Assembly (NCBI GenBank): GCA_050699835.1 | Contig: JBOHFW010000322.1 | Coordinates: forward strand, 1-9,345 | From: GCA-003244245 sp050699835 | GTDB taxonomy: Bacteria; Actinomycetota; Actinomycetes; Mycobacteriales; Pseudonocardiaceae | DNA length: 9,345 nt | Direction of reading: 5' to 3' | Shown: positions 1 to 6,767 of the stretch, in pieces | Numbering within the stretch: the stretch's first letter is position 1 | Layout: every line of letters begins with the position of its first letter | Made by a program: the position numbers and the translations under genes | Notes under the pieces: model-generated | Seen by the model: only the letters and a program-made list of their open reading frames with translations | The model's database searches: none | What the model was told of the DNA's origin: nothing

Positions 1-45
1 CAGTTGGACTGAGCATCTGAGCGGGTCGCGTCGCCGGGAGCTGTT

Positions 46-306
46 GTGACCACCAAGAAGACTGATCTAGTTGGGGCGCAATCGACGGACGCGCCTTGGT
101 GGCGGCTGTTATTTCTGCTAGTGCAAGGCCGCGATGGTGAATGGTGGCGTGGATTTCTCCTGGTAGCGCTCTCTGGGTTATTGCTGGTCGGTGGGTTGGG
201 CGCGCTGCTGGCGTTTGCAGGCTGGACCGGCGGCCTGCTGGGCGTTGGATCGCTGGCTGCTTTGGGTATGGCTCGACGCCGTAGGCGTTACTCAGGAGGC
301 GCTTAG
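46..306 (+). CDS. Small basic membrane protein of unknown function
   Basis: An 86-residue hypothetical protein that I do not recognise. The GTG start at 46 is preceded by GGGAG at 36-40, a well-placed ribosome binding site. Residues 18-34 are rich in Trp and Leu (WWRLLFLLV, then EWW) and could lie on the membrane surface. Residues 36-59 form a strong hydrophobic segment, and residues 60-75 a second, weaker Gly/Leu/Ala segment. The protein ends in a run of five arginines (77-81), which by the positive-inside rule would put the C-terminus in the cytoplasm. It is either a single-pass protein or a tight hairpin of two helices. Its stop codon overlaps that of the convergent UDP-glucose dehydrogenase gene by 4 bases, so the two do not share an operon. 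Real coding is likely from start signal and composition; function is unknown. Confidence 0.6.
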   Translation: MTTKKTDLVGAQSTDAPWWRLLFLLVQGRDGEWWRGFLLVALSGLLLVGGLGALLAFAGWTGGLLGVGSLAALGMARRRRRYSGGA

Positions 307-1604
307 CGCAAGGGTGGTCGGCGGCCGATGCCGCGTACCTCGAAGCCGACCCGGCGCAGCACGTCGGCGTCGAGCAGGTTGCGGGTGTCGATCACGATAC
401 GACGCTCGACCAGCTCGGCCAGCCGGCCCCAGTCCAGCACCCGAAACTCTGGCCATTCGGTGAGCAGCACCAAGGCGGCTGCACCGGAGGCGACTTTGAG
501 CGGGTCGTCGGTGACCTGCAGGTCGTCGGTCATGCCGGGCACGGCGGCGGGCACCCCGGGGTCGTAGCCGATCAGGTCGGCGCCCTCAGCGGCCAGCAGC
601 GCGGCCACGGTCAGCGCGGGTGAGTCGCGCAGGTCGTCGGTGCCGGCCTTAAAGGTCAGCCCGAGCAGTCCGATTCGCTGCCCGGCGAGCGACCCGCCAG
701 CGGTGTCACGGATCTTCTTGACTATCCGGTGCGGCTGGCGGGTGTTGGTGTCCAGGCTGGCCTGCAGCAGTGGGAAGTCGAAATCCACGGCGGCGCAGAC
801 CTGCAACAGCGCGTGAGTGTCCTTGGGCAGGCAGGATCCACCCCAACCAGGTCCTGGTTGCAGGAACGCCTGCCCGATCCGCCGGTCGTAGCCGATGCCC
901 TCGGTGACGTCCAGCACGTCGGCCCCGGACCGCTCGCACAGCTCGGCGATGGCGTTGACGTAGGACAGCTTCATCGCCAGGAAGCAGTTCGCCGCGTACT
1001 TGACCATCTCGGCGCTGGCCGCGTCGGTGAGCACGGTGGGCGCGCCCAGCCGGGCGTACAGCGCGGCGACCCGCTCGGCGGCGTCCTGCGCGTCGCAGCC
1101 CACCACGATGCGATCGGGATTGAGGAAATCCTCGACCGCTGATCCTTCGCGCAGGAACTCGGGGTTGCTGACTACCGCCACGTCCGGGCGGTCCAGCAAC
1201 TGCGCGGTGCGCGCCGCGGTACCCACCGGCACGGTCGACTTGTTGACCACGACACAACCCGGCGGCAGCAGTGATCGCACCTCGGTGACCACCGCCTCCA
1301 CCGCCGAGAGATCCGCCCCGCCGCCGTTTCCCATGGGAGTGGGCACGCAGAGGAACACCACCTCGGCCTCCGTGACCGCGGCGGCGGCTCCGACCACGAA
1401 CTCCAACCGCCCGGCGGCCAGGCCTTGCGCGACGAGCTCGGGCAGCCCCGGCTCCAGGATGGCCACCTCTCCGGCGGACAGCCGGTTCACTTTGCCCGCA
1501 TCCACATCGGCGCATACCACCCGATGTCCCAACGAGGCCAGGCATGCACCGGTAGTCAGACCCACGTACCCGGAGCCGATCACCGCGATCCGCCGCACGA
1601 ACAT
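303..1604 (-). CDS. ugd: UDP-glucose 6-dehydrogenase
   Basis: Cytoplasmic NAD-dependent enzyme oxidising UDP-glucose to UDP-glucuronate, a precursor for envelope and capsular polysaccharides and for UDP-xylose-type sugars. The 433-residue length is normal for bacterial members. The N-terminal Rossmann motif is GSGYVG (10-15). NPEFLREG (147-154) is the family hallmark. The catalytic cysteine is Cys258 in GGSCLPKD, and FKAGTDDLRDSP (318-329) marks the C-terminal UDP-binding domain. I chose the ATG at 1602-1604 because GAGGGGGAG lies just upstream and the Rossmann strand begins at residue 6. The frame stays open to 1688, but those residues are not family-like. It follows the RecB-like nuclease gene by 55 bases on the same strand, so read-through is possible. 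No glycosyltransferase or epimerase is next to it, so the pathway it feeds is not visible. Confidence 0.95.
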   Translation of the reverse strand: MFVRRIAVIGSGYVGLTTGACLASLGHRVVCADVDAGKVNRLSAGEVAILEPGLPELVAQGLAAGRLEFVVGAAAAVTEAEVVFLCVPTPMGNGGGADLSAVEAVVTEVRSLLPPGCVVVNKSTVPVGTAARTAQLLDRPDVAVVSNPEFLREGSAVEDFLNPDRIVVGCDAQDAAERVAALYARLGAPTVLTDAASAEMVKYAANCFLAMKLSYVNAIAELCERSGADVLDVTEGIGYDRRIGQAFLQPGPGWGGSCLPKDTHALLQVCAAVDFDFPLLQASLDTNTRQPHRIVKKIRDTAGGSLAGQRIGLLGLTFKAGTDDLRDSPALTVAALLAAEGADLIGYDPGVPAAVPGMTDDLQVTDDPLKVASGAAALVLLTEWPEFRVLDWGRLAELVERRIVIDTRNLLDADVLRRVGFEVRGIGRRPPLR

Positions 1605-1659
1605 GTGCCGCTCCCCCTCACGTTTTGTTGACCCCCATGGTGACATACCGCAATCAGGT

Positions 1660-3297
1660 CTACAGGTCACCTGCGTAGGGCACGTCATTCACCCGCTCTG
1701 AGCTCATCCACCGTCGCAGTGCATGCGTGGCGCGGACGTCGTCGGCGTTGTAGGTGAGCAGCCGGGCCCGCTGGGCCAGATCCGGTTCTCCGCCGTTCAT
1801 CCCGACCGCATCGGAGTACCAGCGCATCGAGTTCTCGCCGCTGGCCTCTGGATCGTGCCAGGAGAATCCGGCTATCGGAGCGATCGTCTTGAGCCCCTTG
1901 CCGTGCGCGCACAGGAACTGGGTGCCGACCAGCCCGTACAGATCCACCCACTGGTCGCTGGTGATGAATTGCTGTACTTCAGACGCAGACGGGACCCCGG
2001 GTGCACCGGCGAAGCGTCCTGCGGAGGAGAGCATCCAGCGGTTCTCGGCCTGCTCGTTGTAGCAGTAGGCGGCAAAGCTCAGCCCGCGCTGGGTGGCGCG
2101 GCGCCGAACCTCGGTCAGCCAGCCCCAGAACTCCGCGAAGGACCGTGCCTCGTCCGGTGTCGGCACCGGCTCCCAGGTGGCGAACGCCTGGTACCCGCGA
2201 GGCAGCCCGATCTCGGCACCCGACAGCAGGCAGCCCCACAAGTAGGCGCCGGCCTCATCGAAACTCTCCATGTCCACGTCGAGCTCGACGTCAGCCCGCG
2301 GTACGACGATCTGGCGGTGACGCCGCACCAGTGTGAGGTCCCGCTGCCAGGCGCGGGCCAGCAACACCGCGTCGCGCATGGACGTCCCGGCCATTGGCAC
2401 CGGCGCCTCACCAGCCGGGTCCAGTGCGGCCAGCGCATCCACGGTGCACACCCCAGCCGCACGCAGCGCGGCGGCGTCCTCTCCGCGCAGCACCATGCTG
2501 ACGTCCCGGGACGCCCGCAGTGCCGGGCCGCAGGTGGGCCACCACGGGCAGGAGCGGCATTCGGTGACCCGGGATGGCTGGGCCAGCGGCGCTCCTTCGG
2601 TGGCTGCCGCCCGCGCGATGGCCAGCCGATCGGCGAACCGCACGTCGTACTCGTCCATCGCGGTGCACCCACCCGGCCAGGTAGGGGCCTCCAGGTTGTG
2701 CCAGACCACCACGTCGGCCTCGAGTCCGATGACCCCGCCGGTGGCCCGGCCGCGGGCCGCCCAGCCAGCGGCTTGCAACAGCCGCACCGCATGCGCCAGC
2801 CGCAACTGGTCCCGAGACTGCGGGCGAACCTTGCGATCCGGGTCGCTGCGGGCCCCGGCTAGCCTGGGCGCCTCCAGCGGGCTGGTGCGCGCCCCGCAGC
2901 CGGGATCGGTGACCTTGTGCCGCACGACGATCACCGGAAGGTAACCACCACGGTGACGTACCAGCAGCTCCACCCCGCCCCGCCGCCCAGCCGGCGTGTC
3001 CGCTGGCAGCACCCCGCCCCAGACGAGCGGTGCGCCCTGGCCGAGCAAAGCCAGGGTGGCGGCACATCGCTGTTCGGCAGACAGGTCGGGCGATACCTCC
3101 GCCCAGTCATTGGCGTGGTATTCAGCCAGCCGATCAGCGACAAAACGGCGGTGCGCAACGGCGTCGGCGATCCGCCGCTGCGTGGTCGCATCCAGGGCCG
3201 CGCGCGGCTCGGTAACCGCTGCGGGGTCGTGTTCCAGGTGCACCCGGCGACGGCACCGGGTGACCACAGTCGCGTCAAGCAGCACTGCCGAGTTCAC
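1660..3297 (-). CDS. TM0106-type RecB-like nuclease fused to RNase H-like (DEDD) exonuclease domain
   Basis: A 545-residue putative DNA-processing nuclease. The N-terminal half resembles RecB/Cas4-type nucleases. Cys15 plus Cys247, Cys250 and Cys256 (CX2CX5C) have the spacing of the 4Fe-4S staple seen in AddB and Cas4, and a QLxxA motif lies at 164-168. Residues 268-294 resemble a helix-hairpin-helix (LRAAGVCTVDALAALDP). The C-terminal half looks like a DEDD RNase H-fold exonuclease: DME at 342-344, Glu415 in YNEQAEN, and YNADD at 516-520. This order matches the TM0106 family of RecB-like putative nucleases common in actinobacteria, whose role is not well defined; repair is a guess. Odd point: the expected nuclease D...(D/E)xK is not evident, since Glu110 sits where Asp is usual and VIVVRHK follows. 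The GTG start has no close Shine-Dalgarno but sits 6 bases after a -10-like TAGTCT. Confidence 0.82.
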   Translation of the reverse strand: MNSAVLLDATVVTRCRRRVHLEHDPAAVTEPRAALDATTQRRIADAVAHRRFVADRLAEYHANDWAEVSPDLSAEQRCAATLALLGQGAPLVWGGVLPADTPAGRRGGVELLVRHRGGYLPVIVVRHKVTDPGCGARTSPLEAPRLAGARSDPDRKVRPQSRDQLRLAHAVRLLQAAGWAARGRATGGVIGLEADVVVWHNLEAPTWPGGCTAMDEYDVRFADRLAIARAAATEGAPLAQPSRVTECRSCPWWPTCGPALRASRDVSMVLRGEDAAALRAAGVCTVDALAALDPAGEAPVPMAGTSMRDAVLLARAWQRDLTLVRRHRQIVVPRADVELDVDMESFDEAGAYLWGCLLSGAEIGLPRGYQAFATWEPVPTPDEARSFAEFWGWLTEVRRRATQRGLSFAAYCYNEQAENRWMLSSAGRFAGAPGVPSASEVQQFITSDQWVDLYGLVGTQFLCAHGKGLKTIAPIAGFSWHDPEASGENSMRWYSDAVGMNGGEPDLAQRARLLTYNADDVRATHALRRWMSSERVNDVPYAGDL

Positions 3298-3303
3298 AGC
3301 GTC

Positions 3304-3309
3304 AGACTA
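3304..3309 (-). promoter_or_regulatory. Putative -10 element giving a leaderless nuclease mRNA
   Basis: On the minus strand TAGTCT (consensus TANNNT) ends 6 bases before the GTG at 3297. Transcription would then begin at or next to the start codon, which explains the lack of a close ribosome binding site. Leaderless GTG starts of this geometry are common in actinobacteria. I see no convincing -35 hexamer 17-18 bases upstream. Inference only. Confidence 0.4.
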
Positions 3310-3319
3310 TGTCTCCGGA

Positions 3320-3348
3320 CCGACAGCGTGGCGATCAGGCGCTAGCCT
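3320..3348 (+). promoter_or_regulatory. Putative promoter of the CopC-domain gene
   Basis: CCGACA (3320-3325), 17 bases, then TAGCCT (3343-3348) resembles the actinobacterial housekeeping pattern TTGACA-N17-TANNNT. The -35 matches in GACA only. Predicted transcription start is near 3355, leaving a leader of about 24 bases that contains the GGGGGGA ribosome binding site just before the GTG at 3379. No copper-regulator operator is recognisable. Confidence 0.4.
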
Positions 3349-3378
3349 GGGCCCGGTGCTCCAGAACTGGGGGGACGC

Positions 3379-3930
3379 GTGAGGCAGCTGCTGGCGTCGC
3401 TGATGCTCGTCGGGATGGTTCTGCTGGGCGGGGTCATCCCGGCAGCCGCCCATAACGAGCTGATCGGCAGCGACCCAGCCGACGGCGCCACGGTGGCGGC
3501 TAGCCCAGCGCGAGTGTCGCTGACCTTCAACCTGCCCGTGCGGCCCGGGTTCAGCACCGTGATCGTGACCGGCCCGGACCAGACCCAGTGGCAGGCCGGC
3601 GCGGCCGCCGAGGACGGTGCCACGGTGTCCATGCCGGTTCGCCCGTTGGGTCCGGCGGGTCAGTACACGATCGCCTACCAGGTACTGTCCGCTGACGGTC
3701 ACCTGGTGCGGGGGGCGATCCACTTCACTCTCGCTAATCCAGGTGCCAGCATCGCGCCTGCGCAAAGCCAACCCGGCGCTCCGGTTTCCCACCGGCCCGA
3801 GTCCGCAACTCCCAGCACAGCCACCCAGACCGAGGCCGCCAGCACTCCGGTGTGGCCATGGTTGGTCGGGGGTGTCGTGTCGTTGGTGGCGGGGGTAGCG
3901 GTGGCGGTGCGGGTCGGTCGGCGCAGTTGA
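3379..3930 (+). CDS. CopC-domain copper-binding protein, secreted and membrane anchored
   Basis: A 183-residue periplasmic-side (cell-wall side) copper-binding protein. Residues 1-24 are a Sec signal peptide ending in PAAA, so cleavage would expose His25 as the mature N-terminus. The CopC beta-sandwich follows (about 25-123), opening with HNELIGSDPADGA and containing SADGHLVRG. The Cu(II) site of CopC proteins is the N-terminal His plus an Asp-x-His pair; here those are His25, Asp106 and His108, all present. No Met-rich Cu(I) loop is seen, which suggests a Cu(II)-only type. A Ser/Thr/Pro-rich linker (about 124-157) leads to a transmembrane segment (about 158-178) and a basic tail. The GTG start has GGGGGGA just upstream. 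No CopD/YcnJ permease or DUF1775 (YcnI) partner is adjacent, so this is an orphan CopC. It converges on the 86-residue gene with only 3 bases between stops. Confidence 0.88.
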   Translation: MRQLLASLMLVGMVLLGGVIPAAAHNELIGSDPADGATVAASPARVSLTFNLPVRPGFSTVIVTGPDQTQWQAGAAAEDGATVSMPVRPLGPAGQYTIAYQVLSADGHLVRGAIHFTLANPGASIAPAQSQPGAPVSHRPESATPSTATQTEAASTPVWPWLVGGVVSLVAGVAVAVRVGRRS

Positions 3931-3933
3931 CGG

Positions 3934-4194
3934 TCAGTCCGCCCGGTGCGGCACGGTGGTGGCTCCGGTGGGCACCTGGCCCAGGGCGTCGAGGTCGGCG
4001 AGTGCACGATCGGTGCGGTGCCGCAACTCGCGACGGCTGATCCAACCCAGACCGTAATGCCGGTGGTCCTGAGCGAGCATCACCAACACCGCGAGTGCTT
4101 CGGCGAGCTCGTCGCGCTGGTGCATCGGCAGCTGGCGGATGAACTCCAACTGGGAGTCCACCACGCCGTTCAGGAAGTCGACCTCACGCGCCAT
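3934..4194 (-). CDS. Hypothetical protein, 86 residues, helical
   Basis: I do not recognise this protein. It starts MAREVDFLNG and is rich in charged and Leu residues over its first 55 positions (for example LPMHQRDELAEALAVLVMLAQD), suggesting two or three amphipathic helices. There is no membrane segment or signal peptide. An Arg/His-rich stretch (RRELRHRTDRALADLDAL) follows. The frame stays open upstream to 4320, but the added 42 residues look non-coding. I chose the ATG at 4192-4194 because GGAG lies 10 bases before it; that GGAG spans the loop and first stem base of a perfect hairpin (4197-4217). The gene lies 151 bases after the isonitrile synthase homologue on the same strand and may be the tail of that transcript or separate. 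Its stop is 3 bases from the convergent CopC stop. Confidence 0.55.
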   Translation of the reverse strand: MAREVDFLNGVVDSQLEFIRQLPMHQRDELAEALAVLVMLAQDHRHYGLGWISRRELRHRTDRALADLDALGQVPTGATTVPHRAD

Positions 4195-4196
4195 CG

Positions 4197-4217
4197 TTCG
4201 GTGGCTCCGCCACCGAA
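4197..4217 (-). promoter_or_regulatory. Perfect 9-bp hairpin holding the Shine-Dalgarno of the 86-residue gene
   Basis: On the minus strand TTCGGTGGC, loop GGA, GCCACCGAA forms a perfect 9-bp stem with a 3-base loop, ending 2 bases before the ATG at 4194. The GGAG that would serve as ribosome binding site is the loop plus the first base of the 3' arm. In RNA this could sequester or present the site, so translation may be controlled by folding. It could instead be a small intergenic repeat. Confidence 0.5.
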
Positions 4218-4289
4218 AGCTGCCCTGCCTTACCACCATGTGCACCGCCTGCGATCGTCCAGTTGCCCGAACCATCGCAAAGTGACCTG

Positions 4290-4308
4290 CCCACGTTAGC
4301 GTCGTGGG
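4290..4308 (-). terminator. Weak hairpin downstream of the isonitrile synthase homologue
   Basis: CCCACG, 7 bases, CGTGGG forms a 6-bp GC-rich stem about 37 bases after the stop at 4346. There is no T-run after it, as is common for actinobacterial terminators. It may end or attenuate the three-gene transcript. A chance repeat cannot be excluded. Confidence 0.25.
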
Positions 4309-4345
4309 GGACACATCCACCGTTCGTGCCTCAGCCGTTCATGTC

Positions 4346-5809
4346 TCAGCGCGACCTCAGTCGGGCGCCAGCCAGGAGTTCGGGGTCCACCTGACGGCGG
4401 CCGTGCGCGAAGCGGGTTCGCGCGAAGGGCACCATCAGCAACGGCTGCTCGTCGCCGATGAGGTCGCAGTACACCGGGAGGAAGCCGCGATGGTCCAGGC
4501 TCACCAGGAACTCGGCACACAGCAGGCCACGGCCATCCAGGCATCCCGTGCCGTGCCAGGGCAGCAACGTCGAGCCACCGAGATAGGAGAAACCGCTGCA
4601 GCCACGCCGGGAGGCGACTGTGGCGAGCCTGATGTGTGGCGGGAAGTGCTGGTCGACCGCGGTCGCGGCGTCGGCCAACGAGGCCGCAAGGTAATTCACG
4701 GAGTCCCGCCACGCTGAGGCAACCACTTCCCGCCGGGCCGAAGCCAGCTCCGGGGAGAAATCCGCGATGGAGAACCCGTCGAGCCGGGAGAGCACCTTGC
4801 AGGCCCACTGCCGCGAGTCGGTCCCCGCTTGAGCCGGTACCGGGACCGAGTACACCAGCGAGGACAGGATTTCGCGGAACGATGGCACGCCGGCCAGTAA
4901 CTCGCGCGGCAATGTCTCGGCCAACCGCCGGTCAACGTCCGAGGCACTGTGCAGTGGCCGGGGACTGCCCGCCATCAGCGTGATCAGTTCTCTGAAGGTG
5001 CGACGGTACTTCTCGCGGTTGCTCCAACCCCGCGGACCGAGCTGCCGCGCGACGAAGCAGGACTGATCGCAAAACCGCACCGAGTTGCCCAGCCCGACCA
5101 GCTGGGCATAGCGCTCGAGCTGCCACCGGTAGCGCCGCATCTCCGCCCATCCGCGCGGGCGCGAGTAACCACCGTCGTTGAGCACCACCACTCGCAGGCC
5201 AGGCGGATACAGCGCCGCGAAGGCACTGTCGAGCTCCTTGAGCCGCAGTAGCGCACCTAACTCGGCCAGGTCCGGCCAGGGTCCGGTGGCCTTGAGCCCA
5301 TTGTCGTGCTGTTTGAACGGGAAACCGATGGTCAGGATCGTGATCGCCCGTTTTGCCTCCACGAACGGAAGCATCTGCGCCACCGCGGTCTCCAGCGGGA
5401 AGCACGACCGCGAGCCCTTGAGGAACCGGGATCGGGTCAAGATCCGGTGTAGCGCCCACACCACCTCACGCGGGTCCTGTGGCCCCCGAGCACCGCTGGC
5501 CGCGCGCGCCGTTGCGCCCCGTGAAGCCACCAGGTAAGCCCTCGCGTTGTCGGCGAGTCGTGCCGATGCGGCCTCCGAATTCGCTCGCAAGGTGTCGAGC
5601 AGTGTCCCTAGCTCTCGGGCGTCCAGCCAGACCGGCCACTGGTCCACCCAGCTGGAGGTGCGCAGCAGGTGCAGCGGTAGCGCGCGCAGCGATCGGGCAT
5701 GCGCGATGGTGAGCGCCGGTCCGGTGATGACCGGAGGGTTACTGAGGGCTGCTGTCCGGTGGACCGGCGGGGCTAGCACTCCCGCCACCGATGGGCGGGC
5801 CGGCGACAC
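4346..5809 (-). CDS. DIT1/PvcA-family isocyanide (isonitrile) synthase homologue
   Basis: A 487-residue cytoplasmic protein related to PvcA, IsnA and yeast Dit1. PvcA and IsnA convert the amino group of L-Tyr or L-Trp to an isocyanide with ribulose 5-phosphate as carbon donor. Family signatures are clear: FPFKQHDNGLK (163-173), PDLAELGALLRL (179-190), YPPGLRVVVLNDGGYS (201-216), IRLATV (393-398) and LPWHGTGCLD (416-425), matching the PvcA landmarks FPxKxxNxxKVxGxxPDxAE, YxPGxxxxxxSDG, VRLSIH and TPWHG. As I recall PvcA, its RLSIH reads RLATV here. Bacterial PvcA proteins are near 330 residues, so about 120-150 extra N-terminal residues precede the domain. Substrate is unknown. No PvcB-type oxygenase is in the window. 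It lies 41 bases after the kinase gene. The GTG start lacks a clear ribosome binding site, but TACTGT ends 8 bases before it, so it may have its own leaderless start. A later start is possible. Confidence 0.75.
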   Translation of the reverse strand: MSPARPSVAGVLAPPVHRTAALSNPPVITGPALTIAHARSLRALPLHLLRTSSWVDQWPVWLDARELGTLLDTLRANSEAASARLADNARAYLVASRGATARAASGARGPQDPREVVWALHRILTRSRFLKGSRSCFPLETAVAQMLPFVEAKRAITILTIGFPFKQHDNGLKATGPWPDLAELGALLRLKELDSAFAALYPPGLRVVVLNDGGYSRPRGWAEMRRYRWQLERYAQLVGLGNSVRFCDQSCFVARQLGPRGWSNREKYRRTFRELITLMAGSPRPLHSASDVDRRLAETLPRELLAGVPSFREILSSLVYSVPVPAQAGTDSRQWACKVLSRLDGFSIADFSPELASARREVVASAWRDSVNYLAASLADAATAVDQHFPPHIRLATVASRRGCSGFSYLGGSTLLPWHGTGCLDGRGLLCAEFLVSLDHRGFLPVYCDLIGDEQPLLMVPFARTRFAHGRRQVDPELLAGARLRSR

Positions 5810-5850
5810 ATGGACCGACAGTAGACGCCCGGGTCGATCGACGCACTAGT

Positions 5851-6747
5851 TCAGCGGCGGACGGTTCTCCAACGCTCAAACCGCCGACCCGCGCGCAGGC
5901 TCGCCATCCTGCGGTCGAACTCCGCTTGCACAGCTGGCGGCGTCACGGCTGCGGGGAAAACCCCAGCGATCAACTTGAGGTCACGGATACCGTGCATGAC
6001 CTCGAAGCCCTGCCAGTCCCGTATGTCGAAGCCGTAAGTCTTGACGAAGTCACGCTGGTGGGCGGGGGGCCTGCCGAACCGCACACTGCTCACTGCTACC
6101 GGTGTCAAGTCCCATTCCGGCGGGCCAACGGCGCAGGAGTCGAAATCGCACAGTACGGGTCGGTCCGGCCCGGGTATGACGTTGCCCAGATGCGCGTCTC
6201 CATGGAGCACGGCGGTGGGGAGAGCGAATGTCAGGTCAGCGACGGCCGCCGCCAACTCGGCACTGCGGTGTAGCAGGAAATCACGGTCGGCAGTGGCCAT
6301 CGTGGTGGTGTGCCGCACCCGATTGTCGAAATCGGTGAGGGGATCCCACTGCGGCAGGGCCCGGCGAGGCAACGGCACGGCGTGCACCGCTCGGAGCAGG
6401 CTGGCCAGATCTACCCCGCCCGGCACCGGACCGGTCGGCGTCACCGCCTGCCAGACGGTGGCGATGTGCTCGCCGACCCGCACCGGCTGCCGGACACCGG
6501 GCAGCAACCGGATCGCTGGTACGTCGTGCTCAGCGAAGACTGCCGCGGCGGCCACCGCCAGCTTGGCGCGCGGGATGTAGGAGGGCAAGGTGACCAACCG
6601 GATTACCACCGGGTCCCGGCTCAGCTGGAATACCGCGTTATTGACGTTGCGGAGCAGCCGAGCACCACAGGCGTCCAGACCGAGCTCAGCACATATTGCC
6701 CGCAGACCAGCGGTGAGCTCCTGGTCGCAGCGGGCGAAAGAAAGCAC
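5851..6747 (-). CDS. APH-family small-molecule phosphotransferase
   Basis: A 298-residue kinase-like protein of the aminoglycoside/choline/homoserine kinase (APH) fold. The catalytic loop is HGDAHLGN (182-189, Asp184 and Asn189) and the metal-binding DFD is at 201-203, followed by GPPEWDL (208-214), all standard for the family. The N-lobe shows NVNNAVFQLSRDPVVIRLV (34-52). Arg50 sits where many kinases have the ATP-binding Lys, which is common in APH relatives. Length is normal and all catalytic residues are kept, so it is probably active. Substrate is not predictable: it could inactivate a drug or activate a pathway intermediate. The GTG start has a GGGGGG run about 8 bases upstream. It begins 20 bases after the regulator stop and ends 41 bases before the isonitrile synthase homologue, arguing for one operon. 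Resistance to aminoglycosides should not be assumed. Confidence 0.85.
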   Translation of the reverse strand: MLSFARCDQELTAGLRAICAELGLDACGARLLRNVNNAVFQLSRDPVVIRLVTLPSYIPRAKLAVAAAAVFAEHDVPAIRLLPGVRQPVRVGEHIATVWQAVTPTGPVPGGVDLASLLRAVHAVPLPRRALPQWDPLTDFDNRVRHTTTMATADRDFLLHRSAELAAAVADLTFALPTAVLHGDAHLGNVIPGPDRPVLCDFDSCAVGPPEWDLTPVAVSSVRFGRPPAHQRDFVKTYGFDIRDWQGFEVMHGIRDLKLIAGVFPAAVTPPAVQAEFDRRMASLRAGRRFERWRTVRR

Positions 6748-6767
6748 CCTGCTGGCCCCCCGTTTCT

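Noticed and set aside
706..1545. 279-residue minus-strand ORF inside the UDP-glucose dehydrogenase gene
   Set aside because: Arg/Gly-rich out-of-frame translation of high-GC DNA; the dehydrogenase motifs lie in the other frame.
1605..1688. N-terminal extension of the UDP-glucose dehydrogenase frame
   Set aside because: The extra 28 residues have no family resemblance, the frame overlaps the end of the upstream nuclease gene, and a strong ribosome binding site precedes the ATG at 1604.
1723..2862. 379-residue plus-strand ORF opposite the nuclease gene
   Set aside because: Antisense shadow caused by high third-position G/C; no recognisable domain, and the opposite strand carries the clear motifs.
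1660..3297. Cas4 adaptation nuclease
   Set aside because: The cysteine layout is Cas4-like, but the protein is about 545 residues with an RNase H-like half and no CRISPR context.
4195..4320. 42-residue N-terminal extension of the 86-residue protein
   Set aside because: It would read through a perfect 9-bp hairpin and has irregular composition; a usable GGAG precedes the internal ATG at 4194. The longer form is not impossible.
5851..6747. Specific aminoglycoside resistance gene
   Set aside because: Only general APH-fold motifs are visible; they do not define a drug substrate.
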